Assembly (NCBI GenBank): GCA_023213395.1
Contig: CM041465.1
Location: 114,645,741-114,709,740, forward strand
Reading direction: 5' to 3'
From: Cycas panzhihuaensis
Taxonomy: Eukaryota; Cycadophyta
Length of the DNA stretch: 64,000 nt
The translations under genes and the position numbers were made by a program. Below are positions 25,614 to 38,840 of this stretch, piece by piece. The stretch's first letter is position 1, and each line of letters opens with the position of its first letter. The notes beneath the pieces were generated by a model. The model had not been told where the DNA came from. It did no database searches and saw nothing but the letters and a program-made list of their open reading frames with translations.

Positions 25614-28600
25614 AATTAGTATTAGAGTTATGCTATTGATTTGGACTATTACCCATATAGCCATCATTTTCCCATCAGAATCATAACCACTTAGAGTTGT
25701 TTGTAGTTGGGAATAAAATCAGAGCCTAGATTTGTTTGTGAGTTCATTAGTTGCAAGTTTATAATGGCAGAATTTAACATATTCCCTACTCATTTTCTAT
25801 TAGTTATTCATGAAATAGTATATATACAAGGCCAGTGACCATTAGGGCTTGGGAGTTCTACTAGAGCATCATTATTCAAGGAAGAGTAAGATCTTAGAGT
25901 GCTTACTACCATAGGGCTATCTTATACAGATCATGTCATGGAAGTCTATAGCTATCTTTATGCACCATCACTAATACAAGTTATTTATGCTAGGCATGTT
26001 AAAAAGACCATATGTAATTATAGTTGAGATTACTATAGGGTGATATTTAGGTAATGAGGAGGATGTAAGATATCTTAAAAGCACCTTATTAGAAGAAAGA
26101 AGGAAAAATGAGAGGAGGTCAGAGTGGCTGGTTCATCCAGGTTAAGACCATCAATCCACTTCAGGTTGTTTGAGGTCATTTTACTTTTTTGACTATGTTT
26201 GAGATCCCTATTTTAAAGAGATAAACCATGCCTCTGTTACTCTACCATTGATTAATCTAAGAGTTCTTTATATTATGGAGATTAAACCATCAATTTACCT
26301 TGCATAAAAAATCTTTATGGGAAAGTAGTCATCTGCGGAATTTACTGTCTATTCTTGAGAATTATTCTATCTATTATCTATAGAATAGGACCTATACAAA
26401 TAATTAAGGATTTATAGGTTTATATCTATATGAAGTAATGCTCTATTAGGTAGTCAATTAAGCTTATCGTTGAAGACCAAGTCTGTAGTATGCATGCTTT
26501 ATAGTTGACTCCATGCCTTTAGTGAGATTGTGGCTATTAAGGAGAATGTTCATGCCCTATCATCCATGAATCAAATTATATATAATCACCCAAAATATAG
26601 AGGGAGAAATATTTAATCGTGAAATTGGTTTAGTAAAGAAAATCTATCTACATTTCTTTGGATCGAGATAGGATAATTTTATTTTTCCTATAGTTCTCAT
26701 GTATTTAACTAAATTGGGCTCTTATTCAAGTTTGTCTTCCTTTTAGTCACTTGGTATCCATATATGACTAATGGATTAGTGAGAAGGGGCTTCAAAACTC
26801 CTTATTTTATTTTTATTATTATTCTTTTTAGTTTTATTTTTCAAAGGAGGTACCTAGATGTTTTGGTCCATAACTAAAGGTATAAGTACTAGATTGAAGT
26901 ACCATCTAAAACGTTGGATTCTTGGTTTAGAGATGATCATTACAAGTGGTCAAATGTGATAATTTTAACTAGTGGTTGATATTGATTTTAATTAGTGAAG
27001 TGTAGCCTTCATTTATAAAGGAAAAAAGGAGAAAAATGGAGATATATTTTTTTAATCTAAAGGATTACACTGACATGAAAAAATGAATAGAAAACATTGC
27101 GATCAATAATAGAATCATGGACGATATAAATATTGAAGAGTATAGAGAAATCCTAAAAATGCTACTAGACAGAAGAGCTTATAATTGATTTATTAATTAG
27201 GCTAAAGAAGCTTTCATACTCAAACAATGGTACCATTTTTCATATGCTTCTATCATAGCTTTTGAGAGGAAAAAATAAGATAAAGTTTAATCAAAGGGAA
27301 CACTACAACATTCATAGACCCATGAGTAAGGTAAGAATATCAAGGTATTAAAGTAGCTATTCAAAGTGGAAAAAACAAAAGAAGAATAAGAAGAATAAGA
27401 ACCAACTATTAAAGAGAAAGCCTTGGAGACTTTATAGGAACAAGAACAAGAACTAGTTCAGAGAAAACAACATGATTGCATAGAAGACTCGAAGTAGGCA
27501 CATATGAAAAAAGAGTCTCACAACGGAAAAATCAAGATCAAGGAAGAGACATAAGGTGAAGTTACATAGTAGCAATATAAAGATGTAGAAGAATAAGTGA
27601 AAGAACAACTAGATTCTAAGGAAGAATCTCAATAAACTTCATGCAAAGTACTCATTGATCCTATGTTGCACATGCACATTTTAATTGGTAGTTTTATTTA
27701 TCCTCTCTCATTCCTAAGATCAATAACAATAGAGAAACCCCATGTTCCCCATCTTATAGTTAGCCATAATCCTAATACCCTTAACTCTAGTTTCTTCATA
27801 GGATAAACCTCAACTTTCCTTTATAAGCCTAGCTTAACTCTTTACTTATCTACTCATTCACCCCATATAGATCATCCTTAATAAGGTATTCTATAACTTC
27901 AAACCATTCATCAGGTTTTACCACTTAATATTACACCCTACAAAACCCCATCTCATCTACACTACTAATATTATATTTATTATTAAATCTCTTATTTTGT
28001 TTATATATAATTTCTAAATCCTTATTGAAATATTTTCTTCATAAAGAATATCTATCATTAATCCCTTATCAATCTTTCCTCCTAAGGAATCTTTTTGGTC
28101 TAATAAAACCTGCATGAATTCTTATCTCCATTCAAGGAAAATACCATACCTCATTCTTCTTCTTATGCCTTCATAACTATGGCTAATAACCACCTAAAAT
28201 CTCATTTCTTCCCTTTCTTCTTATGATAAGAAATCATCATTTTAGGATCCTTATAATTAATTATTTTTCTAAAATTTCCACCTAAGCTCTAACTATCTTA
28301 CTCATCTTTCCTACCATAATCCATTCTGCCTTAGGACAAAATATGCACAAATATATAGCAAGATTACCATAAGGCATTTAGGGCACTACACAAGTCCCAG
28401 GATCACTCCAATAAAGGTCGATCGATAGCAAGTACTTACTCCCAAGAATAAAAATCGATAAATTTAAGACACTTAGCTATAAGATCCAATAAAATCCCTA
28501 AGATTAGACCTGATTATTATGACATATAGGACTTAGTAAGAGGCAACTAAAAGAACTCATCAAGATTGTACCTAAAATTCTCAATACTTAGAGGGCGAAG

Positions 28601-29018
28601 TATTATTTTAACGAGAGGGAAATTATAACATTTCCAAAACTAAAGAGAAAATCTATTTTATAGAAGGAAATATTATTCGGAAGTTTATTTTTAGAAGAAT
28701 TAAGAGAAAAATCATTTATTTTATTTCATTTTAATGTCAATTTTTTAAAAGAAAAAATAGGAGTTAAGTTTTGAAGGCTATAAATAGAGAAGCCTTTTGT
28801 ATTTGTAAAATAATTTCTTAGAGAATTTTATTATGCTTAGTATAATGGACTTGTGCCTATTAGAAGATTACACCTACCTCGAAGAGGGTTATAGCTATTG
28901 GATATTGTAATTAGGTTTAATATTAATCTATTATCTCTTATTTATTTATATATGAATATTATACTATATGGATATGCTAAACTATATCTGTTGAGTGATA
29001 TTTTATAAAGAATTATAT

Positions 29019-29434
29019 TGAGATGATTTTTCTCGCAGGTGCTCTTTGGAATAATAAAAAAATAATAATTTATAACCACTTTATTGTAATCAACAAGGAC
29101 AAAAATATTATCAATGAGTCTTACAAATCACAAGAGCATCAATTGATCACCAAATGAAAAGTATCATAGTATAATCTTTTACAAAAGTAATATCAAGTTA
29201 ACCACCTTTTGTAATCTATGACCTTTATAAAAACAAAATAGGGTCTTTTCTAAATAATCCTTTTAGTGGTTCAAGTGGCCTTATATTCTATTAGATAAAA
29301 TAGTGGCATTGCATTCTATTAACTAGCTTATCAACCCACATACCAAGTTGCATAACTAACCTTATCACTTAACCTAATAGTAGCTCTCTACTTATTAGTG
29401 CTTTATATAACTTAGCAAGATGAGTTATGTAATA
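29019..29434 (-). repeat. 3' LTR of element H, 416 bp
   Basis: Plus-strand TGAGATGATTTTT start and GTTATGTAATA end; aligns throughout with 35270-35683 (for example TAGCTCTCTACTTATTA). Confidence 0.9.
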
Positions 29435-29449
29435 GGTCCCTTTCCTTGA

Positions 29450-32400
29450 GATGTTGAGTCCTCAAGGCATTTAAGGTGTAGGTGCTTCTTGATAAAATCA
29501 TTAGATCCCTAAGTTACTTCATTTGAGGTGTACCTAGCCTGCTATATTAAATATTATAAAATTGACTAATTTTGGAAATAGTATTATCCGTTAGCTAATA
29601 TATGTTCTATATGCATAGTCAAGGATTGCTCTTCATCCAAAATCAGTAGGGTCATTTGGGGGATATAAGTTTTTCTAATATAATTTTAGAGATAGGAAAT
29701 GTAAAAAATATTATGGATGTTGGTGGCAAGGGAAAGATCAAAGGTATATGTAACTTCACCAATATATTTAGAGACTTTATTGCAGACATAATATTGAGGG
29801 TTAAGTTTGTGATTTTTATGGTGGCAAAAGACTGTTGCATATAGGCTATAGATGAAGGAATACAAGATCACCAATGGTGAAGGAGCAATTAAAATGTTGG
29901 TAGCTCACTAATTATTTCATTCAATTCTAAGCCATAGATAAGTTTTATTTGAGGATATGGAGAATTTGATCTATGTGATGTATTTTTTGTTATACTACAG
30001 TTGCGTGGAGGTTGGTGGCTAAGGTTTGATAGGAAAGTGGGTGATATCCATAGAGGGGAAAAAATGAGAATATTCTAATAGCTAAATGATGTGAAGAGTT
30101 ATACTAATACTTGGCTAGGGCTAGCCATGCTATCTATTTAGACTGGTGGTCAGATATAAAATAGTGTAAGTAAGTCTCTAAAGTTTTATTAAGGACCTTT
30201 GATTGGTCATTGGTCTATGGATGATACATTGAGCTCATATTAAATGATGTTTTTAAGGCATAAAATAGCTCCTACCAGAAGGAGCCAATGAATTTAGGGT
30301 CTTAATCACACACGATAGTAGATGGAAATCCATGCAAGTGAAATATTATTTAGAGGTAAATGTCAATGATGTGAGGCAGTTTATACGTAGTGTGGACAGG
30401 TAAGAAGTGTATATATTTTTTCAACTTATCAATGACTACTAAAATAGAGTCATACTTGATAAATAATAGTCCCATAATAAAATCCATGGTAATATATTGC
30501 CATTTACTTTATGGAATATGCAAAGGTTGAAGGAGACCTAGTTGGGATTTTATATTAGCTTTGTTACACTAACATGTGTTACATTTAGAGATAAATGTAA
30601 TAAAAATAGATTTCATTACTGGTGAAAAGAAGTCAGATCATATCCTATGATAAGTCTTGTCAAATCTAAAATGGCCACCAAGTGGGAAAGAATAATATTC
30701 TAATAAAATCCTAGGAATAAAAGTTGAGTAGGGGTGTACAAAGATGTGATTTTGGTATAATAGAAGATTATTATAGACAGACCAATCCTTATAAGTATGG
30801 ACCCTATTAGCCTAGTATAAAAAGTTTGGTTTGGATTGATTATCTATGGCTAAGTCTTATATCCACATTAGTTGTAATAAAGAGATATCATAAATGGTGG
30901 GGTTTTCAGTGTGACAAGTGTTATCATTGAGCATAGGGGAGGGTAGTTAGAAGAGGGCATCTACCACAATATTATCTTTTCCATTTTTGTATATGATTGT
31001 GAAGTCAATAGCTTGAAGGTAGTCAACCCATTTGGCCTATTCTTTTAAGAGGACTGGTTAGTCCAACAGGCGACGAAGGCTATGATGATTGGTAAGGATA
31101 GTGAATTTTAAATCAAATAGATATTGGCATCATTTATTAGCAGCATGAAGGATGGCTCACATTTCTTTTTTATAAGTGGATAGTCTACACTAATGCTTCT
31201 TGAGTTCTCAACTTTTAAAAGCTATGGGGTGGAAGTCCTACATTAAGACTACACCTAGTCTAAACCTAGAGGCATAATATTCTAATTAGAATAGGTGAGT
31301 AAAATCTAGTGAGGCCAAAATTGAAGTGGTTATCATGACCTGCTTAAGATGGAGGATGATCTCATTAGCCAATAAATACTAAGTAAGTAGGTTAAAGAGG
31401 TGGTTAAGGTGGTATAATTTCATATGAACTAACAATAAAATCTAGTAAGTCCTAGGAAGGCCCATAATTGGGTAAAGGTTTTAGGGGTTGGCCAATTGAT
31501 AATGACTAAAATTTTATTGGGATCCACCTAAACCCCTACAGATGATATAATATGACTAAGGTTTTATATTTCAGGTTTCCCAAAGTCACATTTGGAGGGC
31601 TTGGCATATAACCTAATTCTCGACCAAGATTTAGAGGACAGATTTTAAATATGGGATATGAGTAGGCATGTTTTAGCTATAGATAAGAATATTACCAAAG
31701 AAGACGATAAATTTTTATAGGTATAGGGAAACGATTTTATTCATAAGGGCCTAGAAAGTAGTCAGAGCATTACATAGGTCAAAGGGCATGACTTAAAACT
31801 CAAAGTGTCCATGGTGGGTTCAAAATTCCATTTTATATTGATCCTCTAATAGGATGGGAATCTAGTAATATCTTGACTGTAGATCAAGTTTGGTAAAAAT
31901 TGTGGCAATATGGATCTCATCTAATATATTATTAATTTGTGGTGTAGGGAATTTATTTTTTATAGTGATTTTATTTAATGTGTGATAATCAACATAAAGT
32001 CAAAAAGAGCCATCCCTTTTATGAACTAAAATGATGGGTATAACATATGGGCTCTTGTTAAGTTAAACGATACCCATATCCATGAATTCCTTAGTGATTT
32101 TTTTAATTTCATATTTTTAGAAATATGAGTTTCTATATGGCTAAAGACTAATCAAGTCATGCATATTTTGTAAATCAATATTGTAATAGTAGCCTCGGTC
32201 AGGTGGGGGGCTAGTAAGTAGTGGAGTAAATATTGATTAGTATTGATCCATACTTACTAGATATTAAGGTGAATACCTAAGGGGGCTTGGATATTATGGA
32301 GATAAACAATGTATCCTATATTATCATTGAGGTCTAAGTACATTTAGGTGGGTGAGATTACGTTGTTACAGGATGACTACATCCCAAAACATTTATATAA

Positions 32401-33976
32401 ATAGCCCATGTGATCTTTGAACATGATGAATGAGGTTGTGGGTGAATTATTAGAGCTATAGGTTCCTAGTATCTAGAGTCATTGTACACTAAGGATTACA
32501 TTCAAACCACCTATAAATAAGGTATAAAATTTGAAGATGAGGGTATAGAAGCCAATATGAATAGTGAGGTTTTTAATTATCCCTACATAGTGAAGGGTAT
32601 TATGACTAGGTAAGGAGTAGATGAAGTCTGACTTAGGTTTTATATAAAGATTAAGTTATTGGGAAATAGATATATCAATAAAATTTAGTGACATACCACC
32701 ATTGATTAAAATGGTGATGGGGTTTATTCGAAGTATTTCTTTGACCCAAAGTGGTTTATGACACAAGGTAGAGATAATTATCGATAAGGAAACTTCAAGT
32801 TCAAGATTAGAGGGCAGCTCATTAGCAGGGTGGTCTTAGGGTTCATCATCATATTCATGCTTAGTCTTGGGTTCATCCTCTAAAGATAAGTCAGGATCAA
32901 TTATAAACACCATCTTCCTCGCTTTGTAGATTTTGCCATTATTAGAGATCCACTTTTTAGAATATTATATATAAAGGTCGACTTCCTAATAGTGTTGTGC
33001 CTCTAATGGAGTGATATGAATAGATTTGAGGATGGTTCCTTTATGTGGTACTTAGGAGATATAGATATAGGGCCTTCCAGTTATAGGCATGATCATTAGT
33101 AGTCTATTGAGTGAGGTCTTTGGGGATAAGTAGTATCTCATTAATAATTAGCTTATTAGGGTTGTTAAAACTAGGTGGGATCCTATATGAATGGATGAGG
33201 CCTTTCTATGGAAAATTCTATTTTAACTACTTTAGCTATATTGAGTGCATCCTTTGGAGTAGGTAAGGATACCATCTTCAAGTGCATTTAGATTCGCTCT
33301 TTGAGTGTATCTATCTTTGCCTATTTATCAAGTTACTAATCAACTTAATTACGTAAAGATTAAAATTCATCAGTGTATACTTCGACAAAGGATACTTATT
33401 TTAATTATGTTAGTTGGATAAAGAAAGATTGGTTTCAGGTATATTTATATTACTTAAAGAAGCTAGCAGAAAAGTGGGCCCAAGATTGATTATAGGGGTA
33501 CTCTGTTTCTACCATTAGAACTAATGGTATGGCTTTTTTTCTAAATGGATGGAAGTAAATGTAAGTTATTTGTCGAATGACATTGGGTTTAGTGTAAAGT
33601 AAGACTCTAATTTACTGATCCAACTTTGTATTCTATCCTTATTGAGATTAGGATCAAATGTGGGGATGTTGATCTTATGGTAAAATGGTTGCTATTGAAG
33701 TGGAGGCAAAGTTAGTATTTATTGTGATATAGGGCCAACTGAAGTGGAGAGACTTGGTAACTGAGCGAAGATGTTTGATATATGTTATATTATCTAGTTT
33801 ATATTAGACTTAGATGCAAGAGTTGACATATCTATTTTAACTTCCCGATGTATGATAGCTAATTCATTTTTAACCTATTGATGCCTGATAGCTAGCTCTT
33901 ACTTGACTTCTTACTAAAAGTTAGTGACCTAGGTCTCGAGTATAGAAATTTTATCATTGTTACTTGGAGGAGCCAT
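29450..33976 (-). pseudogene. Gypsy H gag-pol remnant
   Basis: The likely gag start is the ATG whose complement is at 33974-33976 (MAPPSNNDKISILET, then a stop). Gag follows to about 33050, with a capsid-like stretch near 33650-33400 (a Trp-Ser/Glu-rich region typical of retrotransposon gag). Protease region about 32900-32650 (NGGMSLNFID, where D-S/T-G-A is expected), reverse transcriptase about 32100-31500, RNase H about 31450-30950, integrase about 30750-29900. Nearly all stops are TAG or TAA at positions where Gln or Trp codons are plausible. A 1.2 kb leader (33977-35255) with a T-rich tract at 34399-34462 precedes gag. Dead copy. Confidence 0.85.
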
Positions 33977-34398
33977 GATGAATGGAGAAAGGGTATAAAT
34001 AGGCAGGAATAGACAAAAAGAAGGGAAGATATACGAAGTGGAAAAGATCAAGAAGGAACGAGCTTGAAGAACTAGGGAGTTGTTATAAGGAAGAGAAAGG
34101 AGCAAAGAGGGGGGAATGGGATTTCTATAGCTTATTTACCCTAAAAATTACATAAATAAGATACCTAGTCTACTTAAATAAGCATGAAATATTCATCACA
34201 ATGGGATATATTAGATTTAAAGTGAGTTTAAGGTGGTAGGACCTAGTAATGGCCCAAGAACTAATAAACATGAAAGTTGTTTACAAAATCTAACCTAGTG
34301 AAAAGTGACTAGTATAATATACTAATTAAAATAAGGTATATAGATTATAATGGTAATTATTTGTTGTGGACTTCTATCGTTAAGCATGACTAAGTGGA

Positions 34399-34462
34399 GT
34401 TTTTTTTTTTCCCTTTTGTTCTTTTTCTTTTTTTTCATTTTTTCTTTTTTTCTTTTTTTTAA
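34399..34462. repeat. T-rich (polypyrimidine) tract in H leader
   Basis: Runs of T with scattered C and G over about 60 bp, purine-rich on the element's sense strand. Related leader DNA of E has a similar T run near 36643-36655. Confidence 0.9.
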
Positions 34463-35255
34463 TATTCTATGTCTTGAAATCTTAATCAAAAGGTAGAGCA
34501 TATAAAGTAGGATCTAAGTAATATAAGGTGTCCTACCAACCACTAGATAAGATGTGTTTAGTCTTGTAAGCCTACCAATAAACTTCTAATACAAAAGTTT
34601 GGGGTGGATAGCTTTGTGGTGCTAACTATTAACCACTATACTATAGGACTTTGGCAGTCATAAGGTTGCCTATGCTAGAAAGGATTTAGGACCTATAAGG
34701 GTCTTCTTATATACCTAAAGGTATGTGAAGGCATAATTTTATAACCAAGTTCTATATAGGGCTTAGTTCAGGAGTGTTATCTCTAGTCCTTTACGCAAGG
34801 GACAAAAAAGCCATGATATACTTAGTTAGAATGATAGATTTCTATGATTTTTAAAGACCCCTAGTATAGAGTTTCTACCTAACTACTTAAGTAGCTTCCA
34901 TATGGAGTCATCTACCTAAGAAAGAGGGGTGGGAGGGAGAAAGGGTAATTCCTAATGAGAGTTATCTACCCTTGGATTGACAATGCAGTATAGAAATTGA
35001 AATAAATAAATTGAATTAAAAATAAACACAAGGAAAAAATAAAGTATTGGGCATTACTTAAGGGAAGAAATCCCCCTTCCTTCATGACACTTAAGTTGCA
35101 TCAATTCTATTCCTTATTCTTTTTTGAGAGAATACTAAGAGGTGGTCTTGATCTCTATTTTGGTAGAGAGAGTACTTGATCTAGTAGAAAAGAAAAAAAT
35201 TTAATTAATTAATTTTTTTCAACCCATTGAGTAGCTTTCTATGATAATGAATGTG

Positions 35256-35267
35256 GCTCTCATGCCA
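35256..35267 (-). other. Primer-binding site of element H
   Basis: Minus strand TGGCATGAGAGC, a changed form of the initiator Met tRNA site TGGTATCAGAGC. Confidence 0.75.
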
Positions 35268-35269
35268 CT

Positions 35270-35683
35270 TAGGACGATTCTTTTGTAGGTGCCCCTTAAA
35301 ATGATAAAAAAATAATAATTCATAACCACTTTGTTCCAACCAACAAGATAAATAGATTATCAATGATTCTCACAAAGCGCAAGAGGGTCAATTGATCACC
35401 ATATGAAGAGTATTGTAATATAATCTTTTACAAAAATAATATCAAGCTAACCATCTTCTATAATCCATGAATCTTATATAGACAAAAGAGGGTCTTTTTC
35501 AAGCAATCCTATTGGTAGCCCAAGCAACCTTACATTCTATTAGATAACATAGTGGTCTTGTATTCCATTAACTAGTTTATTAGCCTACACATAAAGTTTC
35601 ATAACTAACCTTATCACTTAACCTTATGGTAGCTCTCTACTTATTAATGCTTTACATAATTTAACAAGATAACTTATGTAATA
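35270..35683 (-). repeat. 5' LTR of element H, 414 bp
   Basis: Partner of the left LTR; its inner edge touches the primer-binding site complement GCTCTCATGCCA and its outer edge the TATAT duplication. Confidence 0.9.
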
Positions 35684-35774
35684 TATATGCTGTAAAATAT
35701 TTGTGATTTGCTAGAGTTATTATTTTTATGAAGAAGTATAATTACTAAATATATAAAATCTATAAAAATTATCA

Positions 35775-37955
35775 TTACTTTGACCATTTATATCGTATCT
35801 TTGAAATTTAAAATTTTCATGGTTCTTAGCCACATTTAGATGTACTATTTTAAGCTTGTGACATAAGTGTCCATCTAAATTTGCTTGTCCAATATTTAGA
35901 AGATGTTATTCTATAAGATTTAAAATTCATATGTATATAGTTCAACTAAAGACATATATTTTAATCTTGTAATCTTATTGAAAAAAGATTGGTTCTATGT
36001 TTATTTATATTGATAAAAAAAAATATGCAAAGAAGTTTATTCATGTCTTGTTTAATGGCTATTCCTATTACTATTAATGAACCAATGATATACTCAACTT
36101 TCCATATGAATAAATACAAATATCAGTTGCTCATATTTAGTCATTGGGTTAAGAGAGAAGTAGAATTCAAGTTTACTTATCCATGTGCAAGCATCGTCTC
36201 TGTTCAAATCCAGATCAAAGGTAGGAATATTGATCCTGTGATGAAGTTACAACTAGCGTGAGGGAGGGTTACTCAACTACTATGTTGGAGGTGTATTAGT
36301 TGAAGATTAAGAGTTTGACTATGATGATTGTACTAATATTTGAGCCATTTGGTTTAATATTACAATGATGTCTTACTTAGATATAAGAGAGGATATATCA
36401 GCCTTTACTTCTTTCTGAAAATTCAAGAATTAAGTTTTCAATGCATAAATGTATTCTGCTTGAGATATAGGAGTTATCGTGTAGAAGAAGAGGATTATAA
36501 GAAGTAGGACATGAGTAAAATAAAGGGGATATAAGAAAACAAGATGAGTAAGATAGAAGGAGATTTACCAAATCAGGGCTAGATAGATAGAACAACTTAT
36601 AAAAACAAGGATTTATATTTAAAAGAAGAGAGACATAAGACGTTTTTTTTTTTTTGGGGATGGGAGATAGGGAAGTGGGATGTTTATAGCATGTTATTCT
36701 AAAAAATAGGTAAGAAAATCACCTATTGAATTAAAACAAGTGAGAAAAATTCATCAAAATAGTATAGATGATATTTAAGTAAAAAATAATTATTATAAAA
36801 TCCATAGGTGTCGTACTAACAATTTTTACTAAAAATGGTAGTTAAAATTAACCTAATGTAAAATTACCAATGTGATACACCAATCAAAATAAGATATATG
36901 AATTGATAAGGTAAACCTTTTTTATTGTGGACTTTTTTGTCTCGAGCCCAATGGTACAAGTTTCATTAGAAAGAGAGAAGTATTCACTTAAGTGACCTTG
37001 CTGACTCTTTTAACCCCTTTTTTTTTAATGGAGTGGACTAAAAATAGGATATGGACTCAATTAGAGGTGAATTCATAATTTTAGTTAAAGATTTAGATAA
37101 CAATAATTGAAGTTATGATGCTTTGTAGATAGGTATTATATTGTTGTTTGTATACTATTAACTTTAGGTGGTACTGGTGTTGTAGGTTCACCCTATATGT
37201 CTTTAGATGTCGAGTAGCTTTAACGGTTTATATTAAGAAGTATAACATTCTTAGCAATTATTTATTTTTTAATTTTAAAAATGCAATAATGAGTAATAAT
37301 AAATACGTTTATTAAGAAAGTAGTAGAGATGAATTGAGGGAGCTTATTAGACATTGATAAAGGATTATTGGCTTAGTAGGCCCTTTAATAAACTTCTCTA
37401 TTGATACTATTGCTCAGGCCAATATCTTAGAATACTACCTATAGAGGAATATGTGTCTCCATAAGGTCAATAGTCGTGTAAGGGTAGCTTCTGGGCATTA
37501 ACCACTAACTCATGCACCACAGAGGGACAAATGCCTGAAAGGTTTTCTACTCTAAGTTAGAAGGGGGAACCTAAAGAGGTCATTTGATATACTCGAGTGT
37601 ACGCGGAGGCTCACTTTCATAGTTGAATTATATTTAAAGCTTGCATAAGTATTGTTATACTAATTGACTTCACATATAGGTTTATGGTCATGTATACTTA
37701 ACTTAGAATGGTATATCTCTGTGATATTTAAAGATCCCCAACATAGGGTCTTAACCTAACCACAAGTGGAAAGGGGAGGGATAAGGTGGGACTTTGCTAC
37801 CCACTTGTAGCTTGACTAACTTTCTATATAATTAAATAGAACTTAAAATAAAATAGTACTTATACAAAAGAGTTTATAGTGATATGCCAAGGGAAAAATT
37901 CCCCCTCTCCTTTGGCTTCCTTTGAGCTTGTTATTTCTACTAAATTTAGAACCTA
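35775..37955 (-). pseudogene. Gypsy E gag N-terminal remnant and leader
   Basis: Resumes E after insertion G. The segment 35775-36470 aligns with the H gag (about 33230-33800) in the same orientation; 36470-37955 corresponds to the leader with poly-T near 36643 and ends at the primer-binding site. A plus-strand open frame of 90 codons at 35989-36261 is a shadow. The join with G corresponds to H position about 33225 while the left side of G corresponds to about 33045, so roughly 175 bp of E gag are missing here. Confidence 0.75.
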
Positions 37956-37969
37956 ACTCTGATATCACT

Positions 37970-38347
37970 TAGTACATAATTATCCTACTTTTGCTCACAC
38001 TTAAAAGTAATGATGACAAGATAAGTAAAAAATTACATCACTTCTATTATTAATGAAAAATAATTATATAAGTAAAGTATACCAAATAGCATAAATAGAC
38101 ATAAAAGAGAACTAAAGAGCACTAAAGTATTAATCTCTTAAGAGAAAATGATTACACAATAACCTTCTTTTATAATTCGTAGTTCTTAAATAGACAAGAA
38201 AGTGTATTTTTCCTATAATTTTATTATATTTCATTTGAAGGTTTAATAACTCATACACAAAAGTTAATGACTAGCACTTAACCTCCTAGTATCTTAATCA
38301 TAAGTGCTAATATCCTAGTTTCGCTAGTTATATGTGGTCATATAATA
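37970..38347 (-). repeat. 5' LTR of element E
   Basis: Partner of 17420-17816. The inner edge follows the primer-binding site complement ACTCTGATATCA. The outer edge (38347) is chosen by alignment with the left LTR and is uncertain by a few bases. Confidence 0.75.
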
Positions 38348-38840
38348 ATATGCATATGTGTATATGTACGCATGTATATATATATATATATGAAGATATG
38401 TGCTACACGTATTTCTCTCTCTCTCTCTCCACCCACACACACACACATATTTACATCCATGCATGTGTGTATGTAGTGTTTATTAAATATACTATAATCA
38501 TAAAGTGATATTTTTGGTTTACTAAAATATGATTGTAGTGAATGGAATTTGTGAGCTTTCATATTGCTTAAAACCAAAGCTATATAATATGACATAATAT
38601 AATATAATGCAAAGTAGCATAATATTCATAGGCCAATATTTATCGTTTGATTATGACAACAACAGTGAAGTTAACTTGCTTTTAATATTTAAATTTTTTT
38701 TTAAAAACATTTTTTTAGTGTATATTCATGACATAATATTATTATTTCTAATGTAAAATAAATGCATTCAATTTCAAATCTACTATGAGGTTTGTGGTTT
38801 TGTTTTAATGTATTCTTCCCTTTTTTAATTTAAAATAAAG
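38348..38840. other. Microsatellite-rich spacer between E and the gene island
   Basis: TA, CT and CA runs (about 38371-38460) form the right half of the simple-repeat region into which E inserted. After 38480 plain AT-rich DNA with nothing assignable. Confidence 0.7.

Larger units (their letters stand above)
29019..35683 (-). mobile_element. Ty3/gypsy element H nested in G, with target duplication TATAT
   Basis: LTRs at 29019-29434 (416 bp) and 35270-35683 (414 bp); TATAT at 29014-29018 and 35684-35688 is a perfect target duplication. The primer-binding site complement is at 35256-35267 and the polypurine complement GGTCCCTTTCCTT at 29435-29447. Total 6.7 kb with leader, gag, protease, RT, RNase H and integrase in gypsy order. 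It is a relative of E, so one gypsy lineage is found at two levels of the same nest. Confidence 0.92.
25121..35774 (+). mobile_element. LTR element G, non-coding or unrecognised internal region, split by H
   Basis: LTR sequence at 25121-about 25613 recurs at 28632-29018 and, after the interruption by H, at 35684-35774. A TATA box in GGCTATAAATA-type context (about 25278 and 28778) gives + orientation. A primer-binding-site-like TAGTATTAGAG lies at 25617-25627 and a purine run (GAGAGGGAAAT) before the right LTR. The internal 3.0 kb (25628-28610) contains no frame or motif I can assign; it has an Lys/Glu-rich part near 27040-27640. Probably a large non-autonomous derivative. Its right end lacks the last part of the LTR and joins E with a gap relative to H. 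Confidence 0.7.
28632..35774 (+). repeat. 3' LTR of element G, interrupted by H (29019-35688)
   Basis: First part 28632-29018 ends at AATTATAT; second part resumes at 35684 with TATATGCTGTAAAAT, matching AATTATATGTTGTAAAAT in the 5' LTR. Excising H with one TATAT copy restores the LTR exactly at the join. Confidence 0.85.
17420..38347 (-). mobile_element. Ty3/gypsy element E, host of a multi-level nest
   Basis: LTRs at 17420-17816 and 37970-38347 pair with each other; a primer-binding site complement (37956-37967) lies next to the right one and a polypurine complement (17817-17830) next to the left one, so it is a minus-strand element. Removing insertion F (20649-24435) and G with H (25121-35774) leaves about 6.5 kb, the same size as its relative H (6.7 kb). 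Outer flanks on both sides are TG/TA-rich simple repeats, so E went into a microsatellite. The 5 bp flanks (ATGTA and ATATG) do not match well, so I claim no target duplication. Confidence 0.85.

Noticed and set aside
17415-38352. Target duplication for element E
   Set aside because: Flanking 5-mers ATGTA and ATATG differ and sit in simple repeats, so any match would be meaningless.
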